Shown here in pieces: positions 27,934 to 36,458 of a DNA stretch of 64,000 nt. The position numbers and the translations under genes are program-made. The stretch comes from Maricaulis sp. (GTDB taxonomy: Bacteria; Pseudomonadota; Alphaproteobacteria; Caulobacterales; Maricaulaceae). The notes beneath the pieces are model-generated. The model saw only the letters and a program-made list of their open reading frames with translations. It searched no databases and was not told the origin of the DNA. The DNA is taken from NCBI GenBank assembly GCA_002692855.1, contig NZMJ01000046.1, positions 317,019-381,018 of the forward strand, read 5' to 3'. Numbering within the stretch: position 1 is the first letter of the stretch; the number at the start of each line of letters is the position of its first letter.

Positions 27934-28722
27934 TTAGTTGGCCGCCTTGGCCGCCTGCTGCTGGTTCACCGATTTGAAGTAACGGGTCAGGATCCGTTCC
28001 CAGCGCGACAGCGACAGCATGTGCGCGTAGATCGGGCCCAGGAGACCGTCCGTCTTGGCTTTCAGGAAGACGTCGTCCGGCAACGCCAGAAGCTTGTCTT
28101 CGCTGACACCGAAATAGTCGGCGACCTTGATCGTCTTGGTACGGTCGTTCGGGTCGGCGATTTTCACTTCCTTCTTCTCGAACAGGTCGAGTTCGATCAG
28201 ACGGGCGACGAAACGCTCGGTGATGCGTGAGTCCGCTTCAAAGGCGCTGACAAAATCGATCGCTTCCTTGGTCGTGTCGGTCGGCTCGCCCGACTCGTCG
28301 AAGAAGGGAAAGTCCGGCTTGTCGCTGACAACTTCAGCGGCCGTGTCGAAACAGAAGGTCGCAGGCTGGTCGGGGCCATTGGACGCCGACACGAACGGGT
28401 AACGGCGGATGAAGGCCGGGACCATGAAGTCGGGATCAAACTGGCCATCTTCGGTGATGAACAGGTTGTGGCGGCTTTGCAGACCCATGACGATCGCCGG
28501 CATTTTCCGGTCACCGATAAAGATGATCGGATAATAGGCGCTCGCAACGCCGAATTCGCCGACCACGGTCGGAACGAAATGCGTTTCGCGCACGAATTCA
28601 TACGGCTTGTCGACCGCCTTGAGGCCGAGCTTGCGGTGATCATTCTTGTTGAGCGGTACCGGCTCCTTGTAGAGCGGCACATTGCCGGTCAGGCGCGGGC
28701 CGTTTGCTGGTGCGTCTGTCAT
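27934..28722 (-). CDS. SapC-family protein
   Basis: 262 residues with no signal peptide. Recognised by the SapC pattern: PLYKEPVPLNKNDHRKLGLK near the N-terminus, then YPIIFIGDRKMPAIVMGLQ, LFITEDGQFDPDFMVPAFIRRYPF and a C-terminal DGLLGPIYAHMLSLSRWERI. The name comes from the Campylobacter surface-layer locus; the biochemical role in proteobacteria is unknown. It often sits near TonB receptors and tryptophan halogenases in Caulobacterales. Here a TonB receptor is its upstream neighbour on the same strand, 85 bp away. GGGGGTAAAGACC precedes the ATG. A terminator follows. Confidence 0.85.
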   Translation of the reverse strand: MTDAPANGPRLTGNVPLYKEPVPLNKNDHRKLGLKAVDKPYEFVRETHFVPTVVGEFGVASAYYPIIFIGDRKMPAIVMGLQSRHNLFITEDGQFDPDFMVPAFIRRYPFVSASNGPDQPATFCFDTAAEVVSDKPDFPFFDESGEPTDTTKEAIDFVSAFEADSRITERFVARLIELDLFEKKEVKIADPNDRTKTIKVADYFGVSEDKLLALPDDVFLKAKTDGLLGPIYAHMLSLSRWERILTRYFKSVNQQQAAKAAN

Positions 28723-28807
28723 GGTCTTTACCCCCGAAAATCAAGTTGGCGCTTGATACCCCATGACTCCGGGCGCGACAACGCACGCCTGCACCCGTCC
28801 ACTTCCA

Positions 28808-30892
28808 CTAGAACGAGTACGACAAGGCGACCCGGAAATTCCGCCCGGGCAGAGGCACCTGGTCCTTCAGGAAGCTGGTGTGCAACCGGGCATCCTCGTC
28901 GGTCAGGTTGCGGCCCTGGACAATCACCCGCAGACCGTCGACCGGCACCGGGGTGAAGACAAGCTGAGCATCAACAAGCGTATAGGAGTCCGTCGGCAAT
29001 TCATTGGCCGTCACCTCGTCCTGCTCGGCCGCCCAGGTGACCTCCACGCTTGCAGCCACCCAGTCGCGTTCCGCTTCCAGCACCCCGGACAGCGACAGCG
29101 GCGGAATGCGGGGCAGATTGCCCCCGGAATCGACTTCGCCGCGTACGAATTCAAACGTGCCTTCGGCCGAGAAATCCCAGCCCCAGCGATAGCCGATCTG
29201 GCGGGTGACCCGGCCGTCAAAGCCCCACAGGCTCGCATCGGCCTGGCGGTAGGCGAAGACCGGCAGGCCCTCTTCGACGCCGCCGGTCGCGAACAGACCA
29301 ATGAAACCATCGTAATCGGCCCGGAATATCGAAGCCTCGGCCCCCCAAAGGTCTCGTTCGAGCCGGCCCGTCAGGTCGATGGAATAGGCGCGCTCGGGCT
29401 GAAGCGCCGGATTGCCGCGCTCATAGCTTTGCGTCGCCAGGTGGGGACCGTCTGCAAACAGTTCGATGTCGGTCGGTGCCCGCTCGGTGATCGCGCCTGT
29501 CAGCGACACGAACCGGCCGTCACCGGGCGACACGAAGACCGAGCCCGAGGCAGACCACGTCGTGAAGTCACGGTTCCCGGCAATACTCTCGATCTCGCGG
29601 TGATCCGCGCGCAGCCCGCCTTCGACGCCCCATGTCCCGGCATCGTATCGTTCGACGAGAAACACGCCGCGATCCGTCGTCTCGACCGGAACGATGAAGG
29701 CTTCATCGCCGAGCGCCGAGAAATCGCGGTACTGGCTTTGCAGGCCGAAGGCGCCAATGACATTCCCGATCGGCCGGTGGCGGATCTCGACGCGGCCTTC
29801 CCAGCCATCATTGGTGAAAAGCGTGCCTACCGCACCGTCCTCGATCTCGGCGTGCTTGTATTGCGCAACGCCGAGCGCGAAGCGCACACGGGTGAAGGGC
29901 GAGCCCTGTGGCAGGTCGATGTCGCCGCGGAAATCCCAACGATTCTGGGTCATTTCGATCGACGGCGGGACTTCGTCCTCCTCGTCGGAGGCGAAGGGGA
30001 AAGGCGCTTCCTCTTCCTCATGTGCATGGCCCGGCAAACCATAACTGGCCTCGGCGGACTTGTACGCCAGGCCGACAAAGCCCCAGTCACCCACCCATGA
30101 ACCACCAAGCGAGCCGGTCTCGAAATCGAGATGCGTGTTCTCCACGACGCCGAACGATTCGTGATCATCGTCCTCGTCCCGGGCCATCGCCGGCGCGGAG
30201 TCGTCGGCATGTTCAAGCGCGCGAAGCCGCGCGGATTCGGCAAAACCCGGAATGTCGTAATCGTCCGCCGAGCGGGTCAAACCTTCGAGATGGAAGACAA
30301 AGGGACCGACGCTCGTCCGGATCCGCCCGGCCAGCTGGTGGCCGGAGTCGACACTGGTCGCGCCGGTATAGACCCGGCCCTCGACCGGACCATCGGGCGC
30401 CCGTTCAGGCACCCGCCCGTCGATGACATTCACGACGCCGCCAATGGCACCGCCGCCATAGGCGATCGCGGCGGGGCCTCGCAGTATCTCGATCCGCTCC
30501 GCCTCGAGCGCCTCGGTCGCGACCGCATGGTCGGGGCTCGCTGTCGAGGCATCGATCAGCCCCACCCCGTTGACCAGCACGCGCACGCGGTCGGAACCCA
30601 GGCCCCGGATCACCGGGCGGCTGGCGGCCGGTCCGAAATAGGTGGAACTGACGCCCGGCTCGTGACTGATCGTGTCGGCCAGGCTGCCGGCAAGGTCTTC
30701 TTCGATATGGCGCGCATCAACGATGCCCGCAGCACCGGCAATCTCCTGCGTCGTGGCACCCAGGATGGAAGACGTCACGACGATCCGCTCGACCTCGCTG
30801 TCCGGCGTGCGCCGCTCCTCGGCGTCCTGCGCGAACGCGGCGCCCGATGACAGGCAAGCAAGAGCGACCGATGACAGCAATGAAAAACGCAT
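28808..30892 (-). CDS. znuD: TonB-dependent outer-membrane receptor, ZnuD-like (zinc)
   Basis: 694 residues from ATG 30892; an upstream in-frame start at 30952 lies across the Zur box and is rejected. Signal peptide ends near residue 22 (GAAFA-QDAEE). Plug domain about 35-150 (VTSSILGATTQEIAGAAG, RVLVNGVGLIDAS, ERIEILRGPAAIAYG), then a 22-strand barrel ending in FRVALSYSF with a C-terminal Phe. Loop regions rich in His, Asp and Glu (EHADDSAPAMARDEDDDHES, YGLPGHAHEEEEAPFP) match the ZnuD zinc-uptake receptors, where YGLPxHxHE is characteristic. Divergent from zur with a Zur box 30 bp before its start, so zinc-repressed. Confidence 0.85.
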   Translation of the reverse strand: MRFSLLSSVALACLSSGAAFAQDAEERRTPDSEVERIVVTSSILGATTQEIAGAAGIVDARHIEEDLAGSLADTISHEPGVSSTYFGPAASRPVIRGLGSDRVRVLVNGVGLIDASTASPDHAVATEALEAERIEILRGPAAIAYGGGAIGGVVNVIDGRVPERAPDGPVEGRVYTGATSVDSGHQLAGRIRTSVGPFVFHLEGLTRSADDYDIPGFAESARLRALEHADDSAPAMARDEDDDHESFGVVENTHLDFETGSLGGSWVGDWGFVGLAYKSAEASYGLPGHAHEEEEAPFPFASDEEDEVPPSIEMTQNRWDFRGDIDLPQGSPFTRVRFALGVAQYKHAEIEDGAVGTLFTNDGWEGRVEIRHRPIGNVIGAFGLQSQYRDFSALGDEAFIVPVETTDRGVFLVERYDAGTWGVEGGLRADHREIESIAGNRDFTTWSASGSVFVSPGDGRFVSLTGAITERAPTDIELFADGPHLATQSYERGNPALQPERAYSIDLTGRLERDLWGAEASIFRADYDGFIGLFATGGVEEGLPVFAYRQADASLWGFDGRVTRQIGYRWGWDFSAEGTFEFVRGEVDSGGNLPRIPPLSLSGVLEAERDWVAASVEVTWAAEQDEVTANELPTDSYTLVDAQLVFTPVPVDGLRVIVQGRNLTDEDARLHTSFLKDQVPLPGRNFRVALSYSF

Positions 30893-30921
30893 GGGGAGGA
30901 CCTTCCTGGAGTTCTTGCGTC

Positions 30922-30936
30922 TGTAATAAAATAACA
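30922..30936. promoter_or_regulatory. Zur box between znuD-like gene and zur
   Basis: TGTAATAAAATAACA matches the proteobacterial Zur core TGTTATAnTATAACA at 12 of 14 defined positions and is an imperfect palindrome. It is the only A/T-rich patch in the 107-bp intergenic region and lies 30 bp upstream of the receptor start, where it would overlap that promoter. Confidence 0.75.
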
Positions 30937-30999
30937 TATCTGATCTTGGCAAGCGGCAACGCTCGCAATCACAGCAATTCCGGATTAAATTTGCGCAAG

Positions 31000-31437
31000 A
31001 TGAAAACCGCCGATTCCATAGAACGCACGCTCGATCACGCTGAATCGCTTTGCCGGAAACGCGGCGAACAGCTGACGCCGACGCGCCGCCGTGTCCTCGG
31101 CCTGCTCCTGAAGGCCGACGGACCGATCAAGGCGTACGACCTGCTCGAGCAGATCCGTCCCGACGGCAAAGCCAAGCCACCGACCGTCTACCGGGCCCTC
31201 GATTTCCTGATGGCATCAGGCCTCGTTCACAAGGTGGAGGCACTCAACGCCTTCATTCCTTGCGTCGAGCATGACCATCTGGGGCATGGCTGCAGTGCCG
31301 AGCTTTATATCTGCGGGGATTGCGGGTCGGTCGAGGAACGCCACGGCACACCGCGCCCCGACGATGCCCCTTCGGGCTTCAAGATCGATCGATCGGTCGT
31401 CGAGTATTACGGCCTCTGCGAGCGCTGCATCCACTGA
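31000..31437 (+). CDS. zur: Fur-family zinc uptake regulator Zur
   Basis: 145 residues from ATG 31000; TTG 30991 is possible. Winged helix in residues about 25-80 (LTPTRRRVLGLLL, KPPTVYRALDFLMASGLVHK). The metal-binding region has C88-x2-H91-D-H93-x2-H96-G-C98, and two structural zinc pairs, C105-G-D-C108 and C140-E-R-C143. ALNAFIPCVEHDHLGHG is Zur-like rather than Fur-like (no HHDH). Zn-loaded Zur represses zinc uptake genes; the divergent ZnuD-like receptor and the intervening Zur box support this. A thioesterase gene starts 21 bp downstream. Confidence 0.9.
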   Translation: MKTADSIERTLDHAESLCRKRGEQLTPTRRRVLGLLLKADGPIKAYDLLEQIRPDGKAKPPTVYRALDFLMASGLVHKVEALNAFIPCVEHDHLGHGCSAELYICGDCGSVEERHGTPRPDDAPSGFKIDRSVVEYYGLCERCIH

Positions 31438-31458
31438 TCGTCCCGGAAAGTGTCCACC

Positions 31459-32373
31459 ATGCGCGAACTCTGGCGGGGAAACGCCAACGCCTGGGAATGC
31501 GACGAGATGGGCCATCTCAACGTAAAATCCTACCTGGCGAAGGCGATGCAAGCGGTCGCGCGCCTCATCGAGGATGCCGGCCTCGCCGGAGCGTTTCGCC
31601 CTGGCGCCACGGCAACGGTCCAAACCGGCGAAATCCATATCCGATTTCTGGGTGAAGCGAGACCCGGAGCGCCCTTGTTCATCGAGGGCGGCTTTACGCG
31701 TATCGGCGGCGATGATGCCGACATCGCCCTGGTCATGCGCCATTCGGGCGATCACCGCCTCGCCGCGACCCTGACCTGGACAGTGCGGCACATCGTGCCC
31801 GGTTCGCCCAAGGCCTTCCCCTGGCCGAGCCGTTTTCAATCTGCTGCCGGCGACCTGACGGCGTCGCTCCCGGACGAGGCGCGGCCTCGCGGCCTCGATG
31901 CATCACCCGGCTGCCAGACGGTCTCTCTCGTTCAGGCCGAAGCGCTTGATCTGTTTCAGCTCGGTCTTGGTCGATTCGGTCAGGAGGATGCGGACGTTTT
32001 CGGAGCGATGCGCGCCGAATGCCTCTTGGGAAAAGTCTCCGACTCGGTTGCGAACTTCGCGCAGGCCTTTCCGGATCGCCAGTTTGGAGCCACCGACGAC
32101 CCAAGGGGCGGCGCGCTGCTGGAAGCCCGTATCCGGGTTCAACGCTGGCCGCAGGCCGGCGATGGATTTGTCGTAAGATCGGCGCTCGCGGGAATGACCG
32201 ACAAGGTCCGCCACATCGTTCACTGGGTGATCGATCCGGTCTCGGGCAAACCCTGGTGGACGGTCGAAGGCATCGCGGCGACCCTCAACCTGCGCACACG
32301 CCGGGTCGAAGCCGCGTCGCCCGACGAGTTGACCGTGATCGGCAAGGCCGTGCGCGCAGACCTTCGCGGCTAG
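31459..32373 (+). CDS. Hot-dog acyl-CoA thioesterase
   Basis: 304 residues from ATG 31459 (GTG 31450 also in frame; GGAAA lies about 11 nt before the ATG). The opening RELWRGNANAWECDEMGHLN is typical of a 4-hydroxybenzoyl-CoA thioesterase-like family, with the aspartate and MGH/N positions of the active site. The second half has another hot-dog-like unit (GALLEARIRVQRW, MTDKVRHIVHWVID), so this is a double hot-dog protein. It probably cleaves acyl-CoA in the cytosol; chain preference is unknown. It follows zur by 21 bp. Its stop shares CTAG with the convergent gene. Confidence 0.75.
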   Translation: MRELWRGNANAWECDEMGHLNVKSYLAKAMQAVARLIEDAGLAGAFRPGATATVQTGEIHIRFLGEARPGAPLFIEGGFTRIGGDDADIALVMRHSGDHRLAATLTWTVRHIVPGSPKAFPWPSRFQSAAGDLTASLPDEARPRGLDASPGCQTVSLVQAEALDLFQLGLGRFGQEDADVFGAMRAECLLGKVSDSVANFAQAFPDRQFGATDDPRGGALLEARIRVQRWPQAGDGFVVRSALAGMTDKVRHIVHWVIDPVSGKPWWTVEGIAATLNLRTRRVEAASPDELTVIGKAVRADLRG

Positions 32374-33311
32374 TCTGCGAGCGCACGGGCGCGGGCCATC
32401 GCCGCCCCGGCCTCGCCATCGGTTCGCGCATTGCGCGCCGCCAGTTCATAGAGCGCCCGCGCCTCGCTGCGATTTCCGGATTCGGCTTCGACTTCCGCCA
32501 GCATCAGCAAGGCAGTGAACCGTTCCGGGTCCATTGCCGTCACGCGCTCGAGCAATGCCAGCGCCTGTTCGCTGTCGCCATTGGCACGCGCGCATCCGGC
32601 CTGAACGATCAAGGCGTCGAGATCCCACGGATCATCGGTCACCTGCTCGTCAGCTTCCCGGCACGCGGACGTAGCGGCCGCAGACCGGGTCGCGGCAGCG
32701 GCGTCGGTCAAGTCCGCTGAAACGGCATCATCCGCGCCTGTGCCCGTATCAGGCGCGCCGTTGCCAGGACCGTCCGGTCCCGCTGGCAAAGCCTCGTCTT
32801 CGGGCAGCAGATTCGTTGCAGCCAGGCGACCGGTATCGGCGGGGGGCGCATCGGCTTCCGGGGCTTCGGCCGTCTGGGCCGGCGTCATGGTCAGTGTGTC
32901 AGGCGAGACGAGCTGCGCGTCGGCTGCGGCATTTGCCCCGGTCATCGGTGTGCGTCCGTCGCCCGACACGCGGACAATCAGGCGATGCCCGTCGATATGG
33001 ACCCGGCTGCCCTGCCACCCCGGTTCCAGCGTGAACACGGCGCGAAGCCCGGCATCGCCGGTCTCGAACGCAATCTGCGACATGACCGTGTTGGATACGG
33101 GCTCGACGCGCTGGGTCCCTGCGGTGACACCACTGACCGTGACTGCAAGGGTGCCGGTCGCCTCATCCCATTCCGCTGCGGTTGGCGTCGTATCGAACTC
33201 AAGCTGGATCCAGGCCACGCCGCCGTCTTGCGACAGGATGATGTCACGGATTTCGCCTGCCGCAGGGGCGGACAGGACGAGGCTCGAAGAAAGGATCAGC
33301 AGGCAGCGCAT
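32370..33311 (-). CDS. Exported TPR-containing protein of unknown role, behind a CtrA box
   Basis: 313 residues. Signal peptide to about residue 19 (SAPAAG-EI). The N-terminal domain (20-125) is strand-rich, with GVAWIQLEFDTTPTAAEWD, AVFTLEPGWQGSRV and HIDGHRLIVRVSG, in the style of an AMIN domain (the cell-wall targeting fold of AmiC and PilQ), though I cannot prove it. An Ala/Pro/Asp-rich linker (130-220) leads to a C-terminal TPR pair (DPWDLDALIVQAGCARANGD, ERFTALLMLAEVEAESGNRS). Expected in the periplasm. A perfect TTAA-N7-TTAACC lies 25 bp upstream, which suggests cell-cycle control by CtrA. Confidence 0.65.
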   Translation of the reverse strand: MRCLLILSSSLVLSAPAAGEIRDIILSQDGGVAWIQLEFDTTPTAAEWDEATGTLAVTVSGVTAGTQRVEPVSNTVMSQIAFETGDAGLRAVFTLEPGWQGSRVHIDGHRLIVRVSGDGRTPMTGANAAADAQLVSPDTLTMTPAQTAEAPEADAPPADTGRLAATNLLPEDEALPAGPDGPGNGAPDTGTGADDAVSADLTDAAAATRSAAATSACREADEQVTDDPWDLDALIVQAGCARANGDSEQALALLERVTAMDPERFTALLMLAEVEAESGNRSEARALYELAARNARTDGEAGAAMARARALAD

Positions 33312-33335
33312 GCTGCCTGCCGTGAGCTGCTCCGG

Positions 33336-33352
33336 TTAAATCCCGATTAACC
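33336..33352. promoter_or_regulatory. CtrA-like box upstream of the exported TPR gene
   Basis: TTAA at 33336-33339, seven bases, then TTAACC at 33347-33352: an exact match to the Caulobacter CtrA site TTAA-N7-TTAAC. It is centred about 32 bp before the start codon of the leftward gene and 6 bp from the end of the next gene. Confidence 0.65.
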
Positions 33353-33357
33353 CGGCG

Positions 33358-34203
33358 CTAGCCGATCGCACCGCCGGGCCCGATACAGGTGTCGTAACCG
33401 AACGCACCGATCAGGCGTCCATCGCCGTGACGCACCGCTTCATAGGCGTAGCAGCCGACACCGTTCTGGGGCATCACGCTGCGCACGAAGATCGGGTCGC
33501 CTTCGCCCAGCAGGGCGTCGGACGGATCCAGCGTACGGACCGCATTCACCCGGCCATTTGCGCGGGTATTGCATTCCCATCGCTCGCCATTGCGGTTCGA
33601 CAGACGGACCCCGACGCCGCCGCCGCTCGGCTGTGCGATGGTGACATGGTCGGCTTCAGGAACTTCCATCAGGCAGGCATCGATGGCCGTCAGGAAGTCC
33701 ATCAGGCCGAGCGACCAGCGGTCGTTCTGGGCGGTCTCGGTGGCGCAGCCCGACATGGCGGTGCCATTCACATCAATGCTCGCATAATGGGTTGGGCGCG
33801 CGCCCGATTGCTCGCACGGTCCAGCCTGCAGCGAGACCCGGACCGGTTGCCCCGCATTGGTTTCCCCCGAGAAGCGGCGCACGCCCTGAGACAGGTAGGG
33901 CATGTCGACGGTCAACTCCGCAGCCGTCGGGGCACCGTCGGCATCATACAGCGTCAGCACGATCAGCGCCTCGCCGCCCTCCTCGATGAACCGCATTTCA
34001 CCTGACCAGCCGTTTTCTCCGGCCAGGTCGTATCCGAAACGTGATGAGGCGATCCGCGGCGCCTCGTTCCGCGACGGGGCGTAATCAAAGGCCGCACTGG
34101 CCCCCGGCGGAGGGGCAGCCGCGCTGATTCCCGGCTGCGACGAGGTTGTTGCGCATGCGGTCACGGCAAGACCCGCGACAATTGCCACAATTGCATGTTT
34201 CAT
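33358..34203 (-). CDS. Lipoprotein with COG3650-like domain
   Basis: 281 residues. Lipobox GLAVTAC with C17 lipidated. A Pro/Ala linker follows. Around residues 125-160, PCEQSGARPTHYASIDVNG and TAMSGCATE resemble the COG3650-type repeat (SDxxYPxxATVxVNGxxxxGC) seen in many envelope lipoproteins and lysozyme-inhibitor-like folds. The C-terminal part (about 175-280) has four cysteines and a strand-rich pattern (HVTIAQPSGGGVGVRLSNRN). Function unknown; likely outer membrane. It is next to two other envelope protein genes but no operon is obvious. Confidence 0.6.
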   Translation of the reverse strand: MKHAIVAIVAGLAVTACATTSSQPGISAAAPPPGASAAFDYAPSRNEAPRIASSRFGYDLAGENGWSGEMRFIEEGGEALIVLTLYDADGAPTAAELTVDMPYLSQGVRRFSGETNAGQPVRVSLQAGPCEQSGARPTHYASIDVNGTAMSGCATETAQNDRWSLGLMDFLTAIDACLMEVPEADHVTIAQPSGGGVGVRLSNRNGERWECNTRANGRVNAVRTLDPSDALLGEGDPIFVRSVMPQNGVGCYAYEAVRHGDGRLIGAFGYDTCIGPGGAIG

Positions 34204-34248
34204 GGAGTCCCCCTCAGACTGTCAGTCCCTGCCGTGGGAGATATTGCC

Positions 34249-34902
34249 ATGAACTGCACCCGCTTGCACCTCGTCATCCCGCTTGCCGCCCTGTTTTTCG
34301 CCGGATGTTCCGACCCGGCGACCAATGAAGCGGACGATGCGCTCGGCCCCGCCACCGGAATGCCCGATGGCACCCAGGAGCCAGAATTGCCGGGCAATAC
34401 GCCCGCCGCGCCGCAGGAGCGGTGGGACATAACGGCGCAGTCATTTGGTCCGTTCGACGCCGGCACACCCTACACGCCAGAAGCGCTGGAAGCCGCCCTT
34501 CCCGGTTACACGCTGGTCGAAAGCCAGCTTCACATGGAGGGCATGCCCTACCCGGTCACGCTGGCCGTTCCCGAGGGCGCAAGTGACCCGACCATCGTCG
34601 TCGGTGCCATTCCTGACACCGACGCGATTTTCGCCGTCGCGGTGCGCGAACCGGGGAAGATCGCCAATCCCGCTGGCCGTATTGGGCAGACTTTTGCCGA
34701 AGCGGGGTTTGCCGGACTGACCTGCTGGCCGGGCGCAGAGGGTCGTTCTGGCGACATTGTCTGCCTGGATCCGCGCAGCGCGACGGTTGGCTACTGGCTC
34801 CGCCCCGAAGGCTATGACGGCCCCGACGGTGTGCTGCCGCCCCAGGAGGTGCTCGACGCGGCCACGATCTACGAAATTCGCTGGACCCCTGCGGCCGAGT
34901 AG
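34249..34902 (+). CDS. Lipoprotein, possibly DUF1131-like
   Basis: 217 residues from ATG 34249; an earlier in-frame start at 34195 overlaps the divergent neighbour and lacks a signal peptide. Lipobox FFAGC with C20, followed by Ser-Asp-Pro. After a Pro-rich linker, a domain begins SFGPFDAGTPYTPEALEAAL and PGYTLVES, resembling the DUF1131 (YfeY) pattern in which GP-x-TPY precedes LPGY. Two further cysteines occur at LTCWPGAEG and DIVCLDPR. Function unknown. Divergent from the preceding lipoprotein gene, with 45 bp between starts. Confidence 0.6.
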   Translation: MNCTRLHLVIPLAALFFAGCSDPATNEADDALGPATGMPDGTQEPELPGNTPAAPQERWDITAQSFGPFDAGTPYTPEALEAALPGYTLVESQLHMEGMPYPVTLAVPEGASDPTIVVGAIPDTDAIFAVAVREPGKIANPAGRIGQTFAEAGFAGLTCWPGAEGRSGDIVCLDPRSATVGYWLRPEGYDGPDGVLPPQEVLDAATIYEIRWTPAAE

Positions 34903-34988
34903 ACATTTCCACGGCCGGGCTCACAGCCTGCCAACAGGTTTGTCCACGCACTTTTCCACAAGGTAGGCGCGCGTGCGGCAGCCGGAGG

Positions 34989-35879
34989 CTAGACCCGCTC
35001 GTCGAAGGATGTGGCCAGGTGGTCGACGAACAGCCGCACCCGGCGGGCGAGATAGCGGCTGGACGGGTAGACGGCCCACAGATCGCGATGCTCGGGCTCC
35101 CAGTCGGGCAGGATACGCACGACACGCCCGGTCTCCAGCGCTTCCAGCGCGGCCCACATCGGTGAGCAGGCGATTCCCGCACCATGCGCTGCGGCCTCGA
35201 TGGCTGCCGTTGCACCATTGAGGGTCAGCCGCCCGCCGATACGTACCTCGGCGCGCTCATTCCCCTTGGTGAAAATCCATTGCTGCGGTGCCGGCTTGTT
35301 GCGGTCGACAATGCAGTCGTGCCGCGCCAGCTCGTCCGGCCCTGACGGCGTGCCGGCCATTTTCAGATAGGCCGGCGACGCCACGACCGTCATGCACGCG
35401 CCCGCGAGGCGCTTTGCGATCAGTGTGGAGTCCGACAATTGACCGATCCGTACGGCGAGGTCGAACCCCTCGTCGACGAGATCGACCATCCGGTCGGCCA
35501 GTGACATGCGCACCTCGACGCCAGGCCACTTCGCCATGAATTCCGCGATGGGACCCATCAGGCGCCGCGCACCGAAATCGACCGGCGCGGAAATCCGAAG
35601 CAGCCCTGCCGGAGCGGAATTGTCGTCGGCCAGACCCGATTCCAGCGATTCGTATTCTGCAAGCCACGGACGGATCCGTTCGAGCAGGGCAGACCCCGCA
35701 TCGGTCAATCGTACCGACCGGGTCGTGCGCTCCAATAGTCGTGCTTGCATCCGGCCTTCGAGCGCCGTGATCTGCTTGGACGCTGCGCCGGGCGTCATGT
35801 CTTCGCGCGCGGCCGCCTTGGTGAAGCTTCCGAGTTCGGCGACAGCAGCGAACAGGCGCAGCGCATCAATACGATCCAT
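34989..35879 (-). CDS. LysR-family transcriptional regulator
   Basis: 296 residues from ATG 35879, with GAGGTGA 6 nt upstream; GTG 35888 is in frame but has no site. Winged HTH in residues about 3-60 (ALRLFAAVAELGSFTKAAA, PGAASKQITALEGRMQ) and a substrate-binding domain (about 90-290; LLRISAPVDFGARRLMGPI). It belongs to the CrgA/AaeR-like branch common in proteobacteria. Its target and inducer cannot be read: the gene upstream reads the same way, and the downstream neighbour converges. Confidence 0.9.
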   Translation of the reverse strand: MDRIDALRLFAAVAELGSFTKAAAREDMTPGAASKQITALEGRMQARLLERTTRSVRLTDAGSALLERIRPWLAEYESLESGLADDNSAPAGLLRISAPVDFGARRLMGPIAEFMAKWPGVEVRMSLADRMVDLVDEGFDLAVRIGQLSDSTLIAKRLAGACMTVVASPAYLKMAGTPSGPDELARHDCIVDRNKPAPQQWIFTKGNERAEVRIGGRLTLNGATAAIEAAAHGAGIACSPMWAALEALETGRVVRILPDWEPEHRDLWAVYPSSRYLARRVRLFVDHLATSFDERV

Positions 35880-35950
35880 TTGTGTCACCTCGGAAACAGA
35901 AGGGCGATGGATCGCTGATTACCGGCAGGACGCGGCATTGTCACCTCGAC

Positions 35951-35980
35951 AGAAAAAACCCGCCTTGCGGCGGGCTTTTC
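35951..35980 (-). terminator. Rho-independent terminator of the 140-residue protein gene
   Basis: Stem CCCGCC / GGCGGG (extended by A/T pairs AAAA..TTTT) with a TTGC loop, followed on the minus strand by TTTTTT. It begins just after the stop of the 35981 gene; the other strand also has a short T-tract. Confidence 0.85.
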
Positions 35981-36403
35981 CTATTTCGATTTCTTCTTGT
36001 TCTTGTCCTCGTCCTCGGGATTTTTGAGGTTCGATGGATCCGCCGTGCCCGGCGTCCAGGCGGGCGGGTCGGAGGCAGGAAAGGATTCCTTCAAGGCCTC
36101 GTCGACATCGCCCCGGTCCTGTTCGGGATCGAGCGGTTTGCCGTCATCGGTCGTTTTCGGCTTCTCGCCCTTGCCGGACGACTTGGCGGCCTGGAGCGGC
36201 AAGGACAGGGTATCGTCATCATCGGCGGGCAGGCGTTCATCAAAACGCTCGCCCGTATTGCCGACCATGCGGTCGACCGGGGCGAAACCCTTGCCGGCCT
36301 CGGGGCGAAGCTGGTTTTTCAACCCGGCATGTTTGGTCTCGTCGAAAATCTCCGACTCGTCGGGATTCGGCGCAGCATCCGGGCCATCAAAACGATCTGT
36401 CAT
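35981..36403 (-). CDS. Small hydrophilic protein with ESFPASDPPAW motif
   Basis: 140 residues from ATG 36403, chosen because a perfect AAAGGAGG (36410-36417) lies 6 nt upstream. Highly charged, no signal peptide or membrane segment, probably largely disordered. The motif DEALKESFPASDPPAWTPG near residues 105-123 recurs in small uncharacterised proteins of alpha- and betaproteobacteria. The C-terminus is Lys-rich (KNKKKSK). The strong ribosome-binding site and dedicated terminator suggest good expression. Function unknown. Confidence 0.75.
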   Translation of the reverse strand: MTDRFDGPDAAPNPDESEIFDETKHAGLKNQLRPEAGKGFAPVDRMVGNTGERFDERLPADDDDTLSLPLQAAKSSGKGEKPKTTDDGKPLDPEQDRGDVDEALKESFPASDPPAWTPGTADPSNLKNPEDEDKNKKKSK

Positions 36404-36458
36404 CACACGCCTCCTTTGCGGTTCCCCTAGAAAACGTCTGGCGCGGTCCCCTGTTCCG

